Shown one piece after another: positions 41,849-50,954 of a DNA stretch of 64,000 nt. Origin of the DNA: JAJDNS01 sp963578825 (GTDB lineage: Bacteria; Acidobacteriota; Vicinamibacteria; Fen-336); NCBI GenBank assembly GCA_963578825.1, contig CAUZDW010000005.1:62001-126000 (forward strand). The letters run 5' to 3'. The position numbers and the translations under genes are program-made. The stretch's first letter is position 1. Each line of letters starts with the position of its first letter. The notes below the pieces were generated by a model. It saw only the letters and a list, made by a program, of their open reading frames with translations, searched no databases and had not been told where the DNA came from.

Positions 41849-44800
41849 GTGAGCCCCAGACGCCCCTCGATCCTGCTCGCCCTGATCCTGGGCGCGAGCT
41901 GGACGCCCGCTCGCGCCATCGAGACGGTCCCGGATTGGGAGAACCCGGCCGTCTTCGGTCGCCACACCTTGCCCGCTCACGCGACCCTCACGCCCTGGCC
42001 GGACGAGGGCGGCGCACTCGGCTTCGCACCCGAACGCTCGCCCTGGCGGCGCCTGCTCAACGGCGCCTGGCGCTTCCACTTCCTGCCGGGTCGCTCCGGT
42101 GCGCCCAGCGGCTTTTTCGACACCGGGTTCGACGACAGCGCCTGGGACGAGATCACCGTGCCCTCCAACTGGCAGCTCGAGGGCTCGGGCACACCCATGT
42201 ACGTCAACGTCCAGCACCCGTTTCCCCCGGACCCGCCCCGGGTCCCTCATGACCGGAACGAGACGGGCCTGTATCGCACCCGCTTCACGGTTCCCGCGGA
42301 CTGGGACGGCATGCGAGTCGTCCTGCACTTCGCAGGCGTCCAGTCGGCGTTCTACGTGTGGGTCAATGGAGAGAGAGTCGGCTACAGCGAGGGAAGCATG
42401 ACGCCGGCGGAGTTCGACATCACCGATCGGGTCCACGAGGGTGAGAACCAGCTGGCGGCCGAGGTCATTCGCTGGTCCGACGGCAGCTACCTCGAGGACC
42501 AGGACTTCTGGAGGCTGTCCGGCATCTACCGTGATGTCGTTCTCCTCGCCCGGCCGGCGGTCCACGTCCGCGACTTCCAGGTCGTGACCGACCTCGACGA
42601 CGAGTATCGAGATGCGCTGCTCGGCATCGCCATCGACGTGGTGAGCCGGCGCGGGGAGGCCTCGGGTCCGCTGAGCGTGCGCGTCCGTCTCCGTGACGGC
42701 GCGGGGGAGCTGATCGTGTCGGAGACGCAGCCTCTGTCCGAAGGGATCGAGCCCGGTGAGCTGCTAACGGTCGAGCTCGAGGCGAGCGTCGTCGGACCGC
42801 GCAAGTGGAGCGCCGAGACGCCGCACCTCTACCCGCTCACCGTGGCTCTGCTGGACAGCGACGGCGCGGAGATCGAGGTGGTGAGCGCCCGGGTCGGATT
42901 CCGGGAGGTGGAGATCCGTGGCGGACAGCTGCTCCTGAACGGCGCCCCCATCGACATCAAGGGCGTCAACCGCCACGAGTTCGATCCAGTCCGGGGGCGG
43001 GCCATCGACGAGGCGTCGATGGTGCGCGACATCGTCCTGATGAAACAGAACAACTTCAATGCCGTGCGTACGTCGCACTACCCCAACCAGGCGCGGTGGT
43101 ACGAGCTGTGTGACGAGTACGGCCTCTACGTGATGGACGAGGCCAACCTGGAGAGCCACTACCTGTGGTTCCAGGAGAACCGCTCACCGGTCAAGCTGCC
43201 CGAGTGGCGGCAGGCCATCGTGGACCGGGGCATCTCCATGGTCGAGCGCGACAAGAACCACCCCTCGGTGCTGATCTGGTCCCTGGGCAACGAGGCCGGG
43301 ATGGGCGACAACCTGGTGGCCATGGCGGATGCGATTCGAGCTCGCGACCACAGCAGCCGCCCGATCCACTACGAGAGCCGCGACATGGGCACCTCGATGC
43401 GCGAGGTCCAGGAGGGGAGCCCGGGCGGTGTCTACAGCATGCTCCAGTGGATGGACTCGCTGTCGCATTTCGACATCAACACGTTCATGTACCCGAGGCC
43501 CGACGGCGTGGTGGAGCGGATGGAGCGGGACCCCGAGGAGCGGCCCGTCATCGTCTGTAAGTACGCCCACTCCATGGGCAACTCGGGCGGCCACTTCGCC
43601 CGCTTCTGGGAGGTGTTTGAGGCCCACCCCCGGCTCCAGGGCGGCTTCGTCTGGGACTGGGTGGATCAGGGCCTGGCGAAGACGACCGTGGAGGGAGAAC
43701 CCTTCTGGGCCTACGGGGGTGACTTCGGCGACGAGCCGAACGACGGCAACTTCTGCATCAACGGGGTCGTGTTCCCCGACCGCACCCCCAAGCCCGCCCT
43801 CCAGGAGATCAAGAAGGCCCAGCAGTTCGTCAGGCTCGAAGTCGGCGACCTGACCCGGGGCGAGGTGAAGCTGACGAACACGTATCACTTCCAGACGCTC
43901 GGCTTCTTGAGCCTGAGGTGGCAGCTCTCCGAGTCCGGGGTCGTTCTTCAGGAAGGCGATGTGGGGCGGTTGGATGTCCCGCCCCGGGGCATCCGTGTCG
44001 TCCGGATCCCGCTCCGCCTGCCCGAGACCCTCCGCCCGGGCGGCGAGTACTGGCTGAACCTGTCCCTCGTCGTCGACGACGAGCTCCCCTGGGCCGAAGC
44101 CGGCCACGAGCTGGCCTGGGAGCAGATTCGTCTTTCGCTGGAGGTCCCGGAGCAGTCGACGCTCGATGCGGAAGAGCTGGGGCCGCTCGAGTTGAACGAG
44201 TCCGCAACGGGCTTCTTCGTCGCAGGCGACGGCTTCGAGGTGGCCTTCGACCGGTCCCGGGGCCAGATTTCCTCGCTGTCCCGGGGCGGGCGCCAGATCC
44301 TTCGCCGCGGTCCCGCGACCAACCTCTGGCGAGCTCCCACCGACAACGACCGGGGCGCGGGTCCTGTCTTCGGAGCCCCCTACGCCGGGCTCTGGGAAGC
44401 GAACGGCCTGAACGCCCTCGCGCTCGAAGACGTCGAGGTGGGCGCCACTCGCGAGGCACCCGGGCGTGTGAGGCTCGACATGCGCGGCGTGCTCCGGGGC
44501 AAGGGCAGCGTCTTCGACGTAGAAATGACCTACGACGTTCTCGGCAACGGCGACATCCTGTTTGAGCAACGCCTCGGTGTTCGTCGACGCCTCTCTCCGC
44601 CGTGGACGTACGCCGTCACCCTCATGCTCCTCGTCTGGGCAGCCGTCGTTGCCCTTCACCTGCTCTCGGGCCGCCGCGCCTTTCGCCGCTTGTGGATCCG
44701 GGTCCTCCTGGGACTCGTGGTCGGCCTTCTGAGCTTCGGAGTGGTCCTCTACGCCACACGCGACTACACGTCCGTCGATCCCCTGCCGCGGGTCGGGACG

Positions 44801-45292
44801 GAGCTGCTTCTGGAGCGCGACTACGATCGGCTCGAGTGGTACGGACGTGGCCCCCACGAGTCCTACTGGGATCGCAAGACCGGCGCCCGGGTCGGCCGCT
44901 ACCGGGGCACCGTCGCCGAGCAGCACGTCCCGTATGTCTACCCCCAGGAGAACGGCAACAAGACCGACGTCCGTTGGGCGATCCTGACCGACGAGGCGGG
45001 CGTGGGTCTCCTCATCTCGGGAGAGTCGCTCAACCTCAGCACCCACCTTCACACCCTGGAGAATCTGACGAACGCCCGCCACACCTTCGACCTCCGGGAG
45101 GCGGATCACGTCATTCTCAACGTGGACCTCGTCCAGGCCGGGCTCGGCAGCGAGCCCTTCGTTCACAGCGTGCTCCCCGAGTACCTGATCGAGGAGAGGA
45201 GCTACATCTTTCGATACCGGATGCGTGCCATCGATCTCGCCCAGGACGACCTCGAGGCACTGCTGGCATACCGCCTGCCCGCGCCCCGTTGA
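41849..45292 (+). CDS. lacZ: LacZ-type GH2 beta-galactosidase homologue, exported, nucleophile replaced, membrane hairpin inserted
   Basis: GH2 beta-galactosidases hydrolyse beta-galactosides by a double-displacement mechanism. The 1147-residue protein follows the E. coli LacZ domain order closely: sugar-binding domain (FDDSAWDEITVPSNWQLEG), Ig-like domain, TIM barrel (VNRHEFDP, FNAVRTSHYPNQARWYELCDEYGLYVMDEAN) and C-terminal small-chain domain (RLEWYGRGPHESYWDRK). It adds a signal peptide. The acid/base Glu is present (WSLGNEAG, residue 482). Where LacZ has the nucleophile in CEYAHAMGNS, this protein reads VCKYAHSMGNSGG, Lys 571 (AAG at 43559-43561), so normal catalysis should be lost. Residues about 920-973 form two membrane helices inside the small-chain domain, which is not a normal feature. 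Confidence 0.9.
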   Translation: MSPRRPSILLALILGASWTPARAIETVPDWENPAVFGRHTLPAHATLTPWPDEGGALGFAPERSPWRRLLNGAWRFHFLPGRSGAPSGFFDTGFDDSAWDEITVPSNWQLEGSGTPMYVNVQHPFPPDPPRVPHDRNETGLYRTRFTVPADWDGMRVVLHFAGVQSAFYVWVNGERVGYSEGSMTPAEFDITDRVHEGENQLAAEVIRWSDGSYLEDQDFWRLSGIYRDVVLLARPAVHVRDFQVVTDLDDEYRDALLGIAIDVVSRRGEASGPLSVRVRLRDGAGELIVSETQPLSEGIEPGELLTVELEASVVGPRKWSAETPHLYPLTVALLDSDGAEIEVVSARVGFREVEIRGGQLLLNGAPIDIKGVNRHEFDPVRGRAIDEASMVRDIVLMKQNNFNAVRTSHYPNQARWYELCDEYGLYVMDEANLESHYLWFQENRSPVKLPEWRQAIVDRGISMVERDKNHPSVLIWSLGNEAGMGDNLVAMADAIRARDHSSRPIHYESRDMGTSMREVQEGSPGGVYSMLQWMDSLSHFDINTFMYPRPDGVVERMERDPEERPVIVCKYAHSMGNSGGHFARFWEVFEAHPRLQGGFVWDWVDQGLAKTTVEGEPFWAYGGDFGDEPNDGNFCINGVVFPDRTPKPALQEIKKAQQFVRLEVGDLTRGEVKLTNTYHFQTLGFLSLRWQLSESGVVLQEGDVGRLDVPPRGIRVVRIPLRLPETLRPGGEYWLNLSLVVDDELPWAEAGHELAWEQIRLSLEVPEQSTLDAEELGPLELNESATGFFVAGDGFEVAFDRSRGQISSLSRGGRQILRRGPATNLWRAPTDNDRGAGPVFGAPYAGLWEANGLNALALEDVEVGATREAPGRVRLDMRGVLRGKGSVFDVEMTYDVLGNGDILFEQRLGVRRRLSPPWTYAVTLMLLVWAAVVALHLLSGRRAFRRLWIRVLLGLVVGLLSFGVVLYATRDYTSVDPLPRVGTELLLERDYDRLEWYGRGPHESYWDRKTGARVGRYRGTVAEQHVPYVYPQENGNKTDVRWAILTDEAGVGLLISGESLNLSTHLHTLENLTNARHTFDLREADHVILNVDLVQAGLGSEPFVHSVLPEYLIEERSYIFRYRMRAIDLAQDDLEALLAYRLPAPR

Positions 45293-45322
45293 TCGCATCC
45301 AGCGTGCAGCGACGCGGGTGAG

Positions 45323-46744
45323 TCATTCCATCCCTCGTTCTTCCGCGATGCTGTACAGGTATCGCTCCCCGCGCAGGAACAGCTCGCGCCCGGCGAGAGC
45401 GGCCGAGGCGCTGAAGCGGTCCTCGAGAGAGTTGAGTGCCAGTGCCTCGGGTTTGTCGTCGTGAGAAATCACCAGTGTCACGCCATCGAGGTCGGTGATG
45501 TAGACGCGGCCTCCGGCGGCCACCGGCGAGGCATAGATGTTGCCCACGCCGCCGAGCCGCAAGGGGCCGGGTCGTTCCTTGCCGGTCTTGGCATGCAGGC
45601 GTGTCAGGATTCCCTGGTAGTGGTAGATGACATACAGGGCCTCTCCGTAGAGCAAGAGCGACGGTATGTAGGGAGTGCCTCGACGGCGGGTCCATGCGAC
45701 GCGGTCCGTTCCGGTGATGTCGCCCGTCGAGCCGGCCAGACGGATGGCCAGGAGGTTCCGCGTGTCGTAGCTGCTGCCGGCGTAGACCATGCCGTCTGCG
45801 GCCACCGGAGAGGCGACGACGTTGGCCGATAGCCCCGCGCATTCCCAGACCACTTCACCGCTCAACAGGTCGTACCCCCGCACACGATTCGCCCCGCACA
45901 CGATGACCTGGTGCCTTCCGTCCTGCTCGACAACCACCGGGGTCGCCCACGACGAGGGCTCGTCGCGCTCGACCTTCCAGCGCTCCTTGCCGGTTCTCTT
46001 GTCGAAGGCGGCGACGAACGATGGGCCTTCGTGATCCCAGCTGACGATCAGGGTGTCGCCGTAGAGAGCGGGCGAACTGCCCTCGCCGTGACCGTGCTTT
46101 GTATGCATGTCGCCCGGATCGGTTTCCCATAGCAGCTCACCGTTCCAGTCGAGGCAGTAAAGGCCGTAGGAACCGAAAAAGGCGAACACCCGTTCACCGT
46201 CGACAACCGGCGAGCTGGACGCGAAGCTCCCCGTGTAGTGAATGCCTTCGTTCGGTATGAGCTCGCGAACCGACGTTTGCCAGATGATCTTGCCGTCGCG
46301 GCGGTTGACGGCAAGCACGACGAATGACTGGCGACGCACCACCGCGAGACCGTCGTGCGCACCGGGGCGGCGGCCGGCCAGTGGCGGGACTTGCCCTCCT
46401 GAAGGAATGGCAGCGGTCAGGAAAATGCGATCGTCCCAGACAACCGGCGTCGAATGCCCCCTGCCGGGAAGAGCGAGCTTCCAACGGATGTTCTTGTCCT
46501 CGCTCCACTCCAACGGCGGGTTGGCGCGCGGCGCAACGCCGGTGCCCAGGGGCCCGCGCCACTGGGGCCAGTAGTCGAGAGCTTCGGAATCGTCATCGGC
46601 GAGCCTGGCCGAAAGCGGGGGAGGCGGTCGCCTCCCCGGCCGGCCTTCATCAAGCAACGGGCTGGCGCTCGCGAGGGCGAGCGCCACGCCCAGGAGAGCC
46701 AGAAAGGACCACATGAGGCGCGCTCTTATCGGTGATCTCGACAT
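45323..46744 (-). CDS. Exported PQQ-like beta-propeller protein
   Basis: This 473-residue protein has an export signal (MWSFLALLGVALALASASP near the start) and repeated propeller blades of the PQQ/BamB type, each with a Trp and a DxxTGKxxW-like turn: NRRDGKIIWQTSV, LDWNGELLWETDPG, DKRTGKERWKVERD, DLLSGEVVWECAG. The segment DYWPQWRGPLGTGVA after the signal is the WxxxRGPxxxG start common to such propellers. It is not a quinoprotein dehydrogenase, as the cofactor-binding cytochrome parts are absent; it is more likely a binding or scaffold protein in the periplasm. An ATG eleven codons in is an alternative start. Confidence 0.86.
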   Translation of the reverse strand: MSRSPIRARLMWSFLALLGVALALASASPLLDEGRPGRRPPPPLSARLADDDSEALDYWPQWRGPLGTGVAPRANPPLEWSEDKNIRWKLALPGRGHSTPVVWDDRIFLTAAIPSGGQVPPLAGRRPGAHDGLAVVRRQSFVVLAVNRRDGKIIWQTSVRELIPNEGIHYTGSFASSSPVVDGERVFAFFGSYGLYCLDWNGELLWETDPGDMHTKHGHGEGSSPALYGDTLIVSWDHEGPSFVAAFDKRTGKERWKVERDEPSSWATPVVVEQDGRHQVIVCGANRVRGYDLLSGEVVWECAGLSANVVASPVAADGMVYAGSSYDTRNLLAIRLAGSTGDITGTDRVAWTRRRGTPYIPSLLLYGEALYVIYHYQGILTRLHAKTGKERPGPLRLGGVGNIYASPVAAGGRVYITDLDGVTLVISHDDKPEALALNSLEDRFSASAALAGRELFLRGERYLYSIAEERGME

Positions 46745-46837
46745 GACGCTAGCTGTCAGCCCCTATGTCGGCTCACTTGAGCTGCCGCTCCAGCCAGCGA
46801 CCTTCCGCTTGTAACCCGACCACTCCGGCCGCCCCTC

Positions 46838-48502
46838 CTAGCTCTCCATGCCGTGGGGGGCGCCGTCGAGACGATACAGCTCGTGCTCCACGCCGACCTC
46901 CATCAGCTTCGCGGCGAAGGCGAGGCCCTGCTCCCAGAGCATCTCGTTCGTTCCATGCACCAGCAGCATCGGTGGCATTCCCTCGTGCGCGTGGTAGAGC
47001 GGCGAGTAACGCCGCAGCAGGTTGCGGCCCTCCTCGTCCAGCGCGGGGCGAGCGAACAGTCGCACGAGCAGCGACCGTGGCGAGGCGTCCCGGACCAGGG
47101 GCAGGAAGTCGTAGACCCCGTAGAACGAGACGACCGCCGCCACCGAACACGGCTCCCGCTCGACGGGATCTTTGGCTTCGGCCTGACCATCGCACGGCTC
47201 GACGGCGAGCTGCGCGACCATCTGGCCGCTCGCCGACTCGCCGAGGGTCGCCAGCCGGTCGGGGTCCACTCGAAAGGTGTCGGCGTGGTGTCGCACGTAG
47301 CGGATAGCACGGCGCAGGTCGGCGAGCTGTTGAGGGTGGCGGTACTCGGGGGTGAGGCGGTAATCGATCGAGAACCAGGCCAACCCGGCACGGGCCAGCG
47401 GCGCGAGGAACGGCGTCAGGTAGGTGACCTTGTCCCCGGCCTCCCAGCCGCCGCCATGCGCGAGGATGACTCCGGCAAACGGTCCGTCTCCGGCCGGGAT
47501 CCATGCGTCGAGGACCAGCTCGCCCGTCTCTCCGTCCGGTGTTTCGAAGGTTCCGAAGACGATGTTCTTCCTGAGCTGGTCGTCGTCTTCGGGCTCGTGC
47601 TCCGGATCTTCAAGGTCGAGCGTCTCCGACAGCCAGTCGACGATCGCGTGTTTGTAGCCCCAGTGGACCGGCCACCAGTTCTCCGCGTCGTGGCTCGCGC
47701 CAGAGACCTCGAGGAAACGGGTTCTCACCCCGGTTTGCTCGAGGGCATCCCGATAGCGAAGCGCCTCCTTCACCGGGACCCGGGAGTCTGCTCCGCCGTG
47801 CACGATCATCACCGGTGCCATGCCCTCCGCCACGCGGTCGATCGGTGACGCCGCCGCAAGGACGGTCTTTGCGCCGGGCGATGTCGGGTCGACTCCCAGA
47901 AGGGGATCGAGGCGCTCGCCCAGCCCGCTCTCTCCGACGAGCGGCCGCAGGTCGTAGATCCCCCCCACCGAAACGGTCGCGGCGTGGCCGCCGGGACGCT
48001 CGGCGGCCAGGAGCGTCGCCAGCTGCCCCCCGGCGTCCTCTCCGAGAAGGGCGATGCGGTTCGGGTCGACCCTCAGCTCTTTCGCGTGAGAGCGGACGAA
48101 CTCGAAGGCCGCCCGCAGGTCGTCGAGAGCCGCGGGAAAGGAATGCTCCGGGGCAAGGCGGTAGTCGATCGAGAACCAGCTGAATCCGGCGGTCGTCAGC
48201 ACCTCGAGGAGCTGGCCGACGCGGGCGATGCGGCTGCCCGACGTCCAACCGCCGCCGTGCACGACGATGACCGCCGGGCGGTTGCTTCCCTGTTGCTGCA
48301 GGTACGCATCGAGCGAGAGCTCGACGCCTGCGACCCGTCGGTAGACGACGTCGCCCAGAACTCCCGGGACAATGTAGTTTCCGTGCCGGTTGCGCGGGAC
48401 GATGGCCGTTTCCTCGCCGTCGACCTCGACTGCCAGGCCTCCTCCCGGAAAGGACGCCACCGCCAGCGCGATCAGACACCACGCCCTGCCAGCTCCCGCC
48501 AT
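46838..48502 (-). CDS. Exported tandem alpha/beta-hydrolase (two BD-FAE-like esterase domains), C-terminus truncated by TAG
   Basis: After a signal peptide come two homologous esterase domains. Domain 1 (about 50-285): IVVHGGGWTSGSRI oxyanion region, LLGEDAGGQLA at the nucleophile elbow, HGGADSRVP and SGASHDAENWW. Domain 2 (about 310-554): LAHGGGWEAGDKV, TLGESASGQMV, HGTNEML and DGAPHGMES. Domain 2 keeps the serine (GESAS), whereas domain 1 has Asp in its place (GEDAG). The end is premature: HGMES is followed by TAG and then EGRPEWSGYKRKV in frame, matching ENWWPVHWGYKHAIVDWL of domain 1, so TGG probably became TAG. A further frame change precedes the old end WLERQLK at 46773. Likely substrates are carbohydrate esters. 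Confidence 0.85.
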   Translation of the reverse strand: MAGAGRAWCLIALAVASFPGGGLAVEVDGEETAIVPRNRHGNYIVPGVLGDVVYRRVAGVELSLDAYLQQQGSNRPAVIVVHGGGWTSGSRIARVGQLLEVLTTAGFSWFSIDYRLAPEHSFPAALDDLRAAFEFVRSHAKELRVDPNRIALLGEDAGGQLATLLAAERPGGHAATVSVGGIYDLRPLVGESGLGERLDPLLGVDPTSPGAKTVLAAASPIDRVAEGMAPVMIVHGGADSRVPVKEALRYRDALEQTGVRTRFLEVSGASHDAENWWPVHWGYKHAIVDWLSETLDLEDPEHEPEDDDQLRKNIVFGTFETPDGETGELVLDAWIPAGDGPFAGVILAHGGGWEAGDKVTYLTPFLAPLARAGLAWFSIDYRLTPEYRHPQQLADLRRAIRYVRHHADTFRVDPDRLATLGESASGQMVAQLAVEPCDGQAEAKDPVEREPCSVAAVVSFYGVYDFLPLVRDASPRSLLVRLFARPALDEEGRNLLRRYSPLYHAHEGMPPMLLVHGTNEMLWEQGLAFAAKLMEVGVEHELYRLDGAPHGMES

Positions 48503-48509
48503 GGACTGG

Positions 48510-48515
48510 AGTGTA
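48510..48515 (-). promoter_or_regulatory. -10 box TACACT of the tandem esterase gene, leaderless type
   Basis: On the minus strand TACACT ends seven bases before the ATG. It lies within the end of the preceding YfhO gene region. Confidence 0.45.
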
Positions 48516-48517
48516 CG

Positions 48518-50881
48518 TCAGCCCGTCGAAGCGGGACGCCGACGGGCCATGAGTGCGAGCGCCGCGAGCCCGACGAGCCCCATTGCGCTCAGGACTCCCC
48601 CAAGGACGACACTTCGGGGGAGGTAGGTCATCTCGACCCGATGCGAACCGGCCGGGAGCGCGACGCCGCGGAAGAGGGCGTTCGTCCGCAGGAGCGGTGC
48701 TGGCTCGCCGTCGACGGTGGCCGTCCAGCCCTCCCGATAGGCCTCGAGAACCACCAGAACACCCGGCCGGTTGGCAGAGGCCTCGATCACGAGCCGATTG
48801 GTTCGTCGCTCGACGATGCTCGCGGTGCCGGTGAATCCCGCAGCGGCGGGCCTGGCCGGCAGCCCTCCAGAGACCACCGCCTCGTTCTTCAGGTCGGTCC
48901 TCGTGATGAGCGTCTCGACCGCCTCCGGGTCGGGCACGTTCCGGACCCCCTCGACGACGTAGGCGCGAGGCTGTGTCTCTCGGACTCGGAGCACTCGCAG
49001 GGGCACTCCGAGTGAGGAGTCGAAGCGCGCGGCCTCCTCGAGTCCCGCCAGGTTGCGGCCCACGTCGACCACGTAGTCGACGCCCCCGAGGCGCAGACCC
49101 TGCCGACCCACGGGCCAGTCCTCGTGGCCGAGGACGACGAGGGCGAGGGCGTTCTGAAGCGGCGGCGCCAGGCCCGTGAAGTCGTCGTCGATGCCCCCGA
49201 ACAGGCCGAAGCGCGCTCCGAGGGGCGGGGTCAGGGTCTCCAGGGCGACGAGGGCCGACCCGACCCTCCCGAGCGATCGGAGGGGGCTCTCGACGTACAG
49301 GGCCGCCGTCTCCGCGTCCGCAGCGCGGGCGACATGGATGCGCGCCCCTGCCGGCAGCGCGCCGACGACCGGGGGGGGTGTCTCGACCAGCGCGCGAGGG
49401 GCAAGGGGGTTGATGCTCTGGCCTGCCAGGACCAGGTCGCCGAGCACGAGGAGCGCCAGCGCGGCACTCTTGGGCGGGGTCGTGACCGGTGCACTCGAGC
49501 GCAGCCAGAAAACGAGTGCCGCCAGGGCGGCGAGGGCCGCTTCGACGAACAGCACAGAGCGAAGCTGCGGCAGCGCCTCGAGCCACGAACGATCGAGCCG
49601 CTCGAGGAGCTGGCTCGACCCCTGCAGCGCGTGGCCTCCCAGCGCCAGAGCGGCCGCGACGACGAGCAGGCTGCCGATGGCCCACCGGGCACCGCGCTTC
49701 CGAGGAGCCTCCCACCGCTCGAGCCAGACCGCACCGCCGAGACCCACGAGGAGCGCCCAGGCCAGGGCCATCGGGAGGAGGTACTTGGCCGGGTACCGGA
49801 TCAGCGAGAGCGGGGGCACCACGTGCACCAGGGCGAAAGCCGGCGTGAAACGGCCCAGCGAGAGAAGCAGCGCTCCCACGAAGGCGCTCACCGCATAGCC
49901 ACGCCAGCGCGACGTCGACTGGAGCGCGCCGAGAACGGCGAGACCGAGAGCCGGGACGCCCAGGAACATCGAGACCAGCAGCGGCTCTCGTCCCTCGAAA
50001 AGAGCGGCGCGTGTCTCCAGAGCCAGGGGCAGACGTCCGAGCAGCTGAGGTGCGAAGAGGTCGAGGAGGCTCGCTGGATGGATCGACCAGCGGGTTCGCG
50101 CCTCGAGGGGGAGAGAGCCACGGGCGCCCTCGCTCACGAGATCGATCGTCGGGACCCACTGGAGACAGCAGACCGCGACTCCGACCACCATGGCGACCGC
50201 GAGTCCTCTCGCGAAGCGTCCCCGGGGCGGTGTCGGGGCCCGGTCGAGCTCGTGCCAGGCGAGCCAGCCCAGCCCGAGGAGCGCGCTCATGAGGCTCAGG
50301 TCGGCAGAGCCGGCCAGGAGCTGCCCGATGACGGCCAGGGACATGGCGAGAGCGGTCCGTGCGGACGGGTGAAGCCGCAGCGAGACGAAGGCGCTCAGCA
50401 CCCAGGGCATCCAGGCCGCCCCGGCATAGTGGTGGAAGAGACTGGCTGCGGAGAGGAGCGGCCCGGAGACGGCATAGACGGCCCCCGCAACCGCCGAGGC
50501 CCCCTGGGGCAGCCCCAGCCTTCGCGCGAGCAGGACCGTGCCGAGGCCCGCGAACACCGCATGGCCCACCACGAACAGCCGATAGTAGTCAGGCGGCGGG
50601 ATGAGGAGGACCAGCCACGTGGGTGGGTAGAGCAGCTCGAAGTTGGGGTCCGCGAGAAGCGGTGTTCCGAAACCCACGTAGGCATTCCACAGGGGCAGAT
50701 CTCCGGCGCGCAGGGCCCGGACGAAAACCTCGATGTGGGGGAGCCAGTAGGCGAGGATGTCCCGCTGGAAGAAGACGAGATCGCCGGGGATCGCCCGCCA
50801 GAGCGTCGCGACGACGCAGGCGATCACCAGGAAGGCGGCCCGGCCGAGCGCCGCTCGCGAATCGCATGTCGGGGAGCTCAC
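48518..50881 (-). CDS. YfhO-family multi-pass membrane protein
   Basis: This 787-residue protein has about twelve to fourteen helices and matches YfhO proteins, which are GT-C-like membrane proteins taking part in lipid-linked sugar transfer or lipoteichoic acid glycosylation in Gram-positives. Characteristic parts are FFQRDILAYWLPHIEVFVRALRAGDLPLWN (first loop, with the catalytic-type Asp), LRYPAKYLLPMALAWALL, and a long soluble C-terminal region ending in a jelly-roll-like segment (VLEAYREGWTATVDGEPAPLLRTNALFRGVALP) and a last helix. The donor and acceptor are unknown. The GTG start lies 29 bases after a TACAAT -10 box. Confidence 0.87.
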   Translation of the reverse strand: MSSPTCDSRAALGRAAFLVIACVVATLWRAIPGDLVFFQRDILAYWLPHIEVFVRALRAGDLPLWNAYVGFGTPLLADPNFELLYPPTWLVLLIPPPDYYRLFVVGHAVFAGLGTVLLARRLGLPQGASAVAGAVYAVSGPLLSAASLFHHYAGAAWMPWVLSAFVSLRLHPSARTALAMSLAVIGQLLAGSADLSLMSALLGLGWLAWHELDRAPTPPRGRFARGLAVAMVVGVAVCCLQWVPTIDLVSEGARGSLPLEARTRWSIHPASLLDLFAPQLLGRLPLALETRAALFEGREPLLVSMFLGVPALGLAVLGALQSTSRWRGYAVSAFVGALLLSLGRFTPAFALVHVVPPLSLIRYPAKYLLPMALAWALLVGLGGAVWLERWEAPRKRGARWAIGSLLVVAAALALGGHALQGSSQLLERLDRSWLEALPQLRSVLFVEAALAALAALVFWLRSSAPVTTPPKSAALALLVLGDLVLAGQSINPLAPRALVETPPPVVGALPAGARIHVARAADAETAALYVESPLRSLGRVGSALVALETLTPPLGARFGLFGGIDDDFTGLAPPLQNALALVVLGHEDWPVGRQGLRLGGVDYVVDVGRNLAGLEEAARFDSSLGVPLRVLRVRETQPRAYVVEGVRNVPDPEAVETLITRTDLKNEAVVSGGLPARPAAAGFTGTASIVERRTNRLVIEASANRPGVLVVLEAYREGWTATVDGEPAPLLRTNALFRGVALPAGSHRVEMTYLPRSVVLGGVLSAMGLVGLAALALMARRRPASTG

Positions 50882-50954
50882 GATGTTGAGGAGGCCTTCA
50901 CTGCGACCTCATTGTAAGGGCAGCGGCTCGTTGTCCCGTGAGCGGTGCGCGCGC

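Noticed and set aside
43184..45298. Minus-strand frame of 704 codons opposite the LacZ-like gene
   Set aside because: No recognisable motif; the LacZ similarity of the other strand continues through the same region.
47610..50159. Minus-strand frame of 849 codons overlapping the YfhO and esterase genes
   Set aside because: Extreme Arg/Gly/Pro composition typical of a shifted frame; real genes lie in the other two minus frames.
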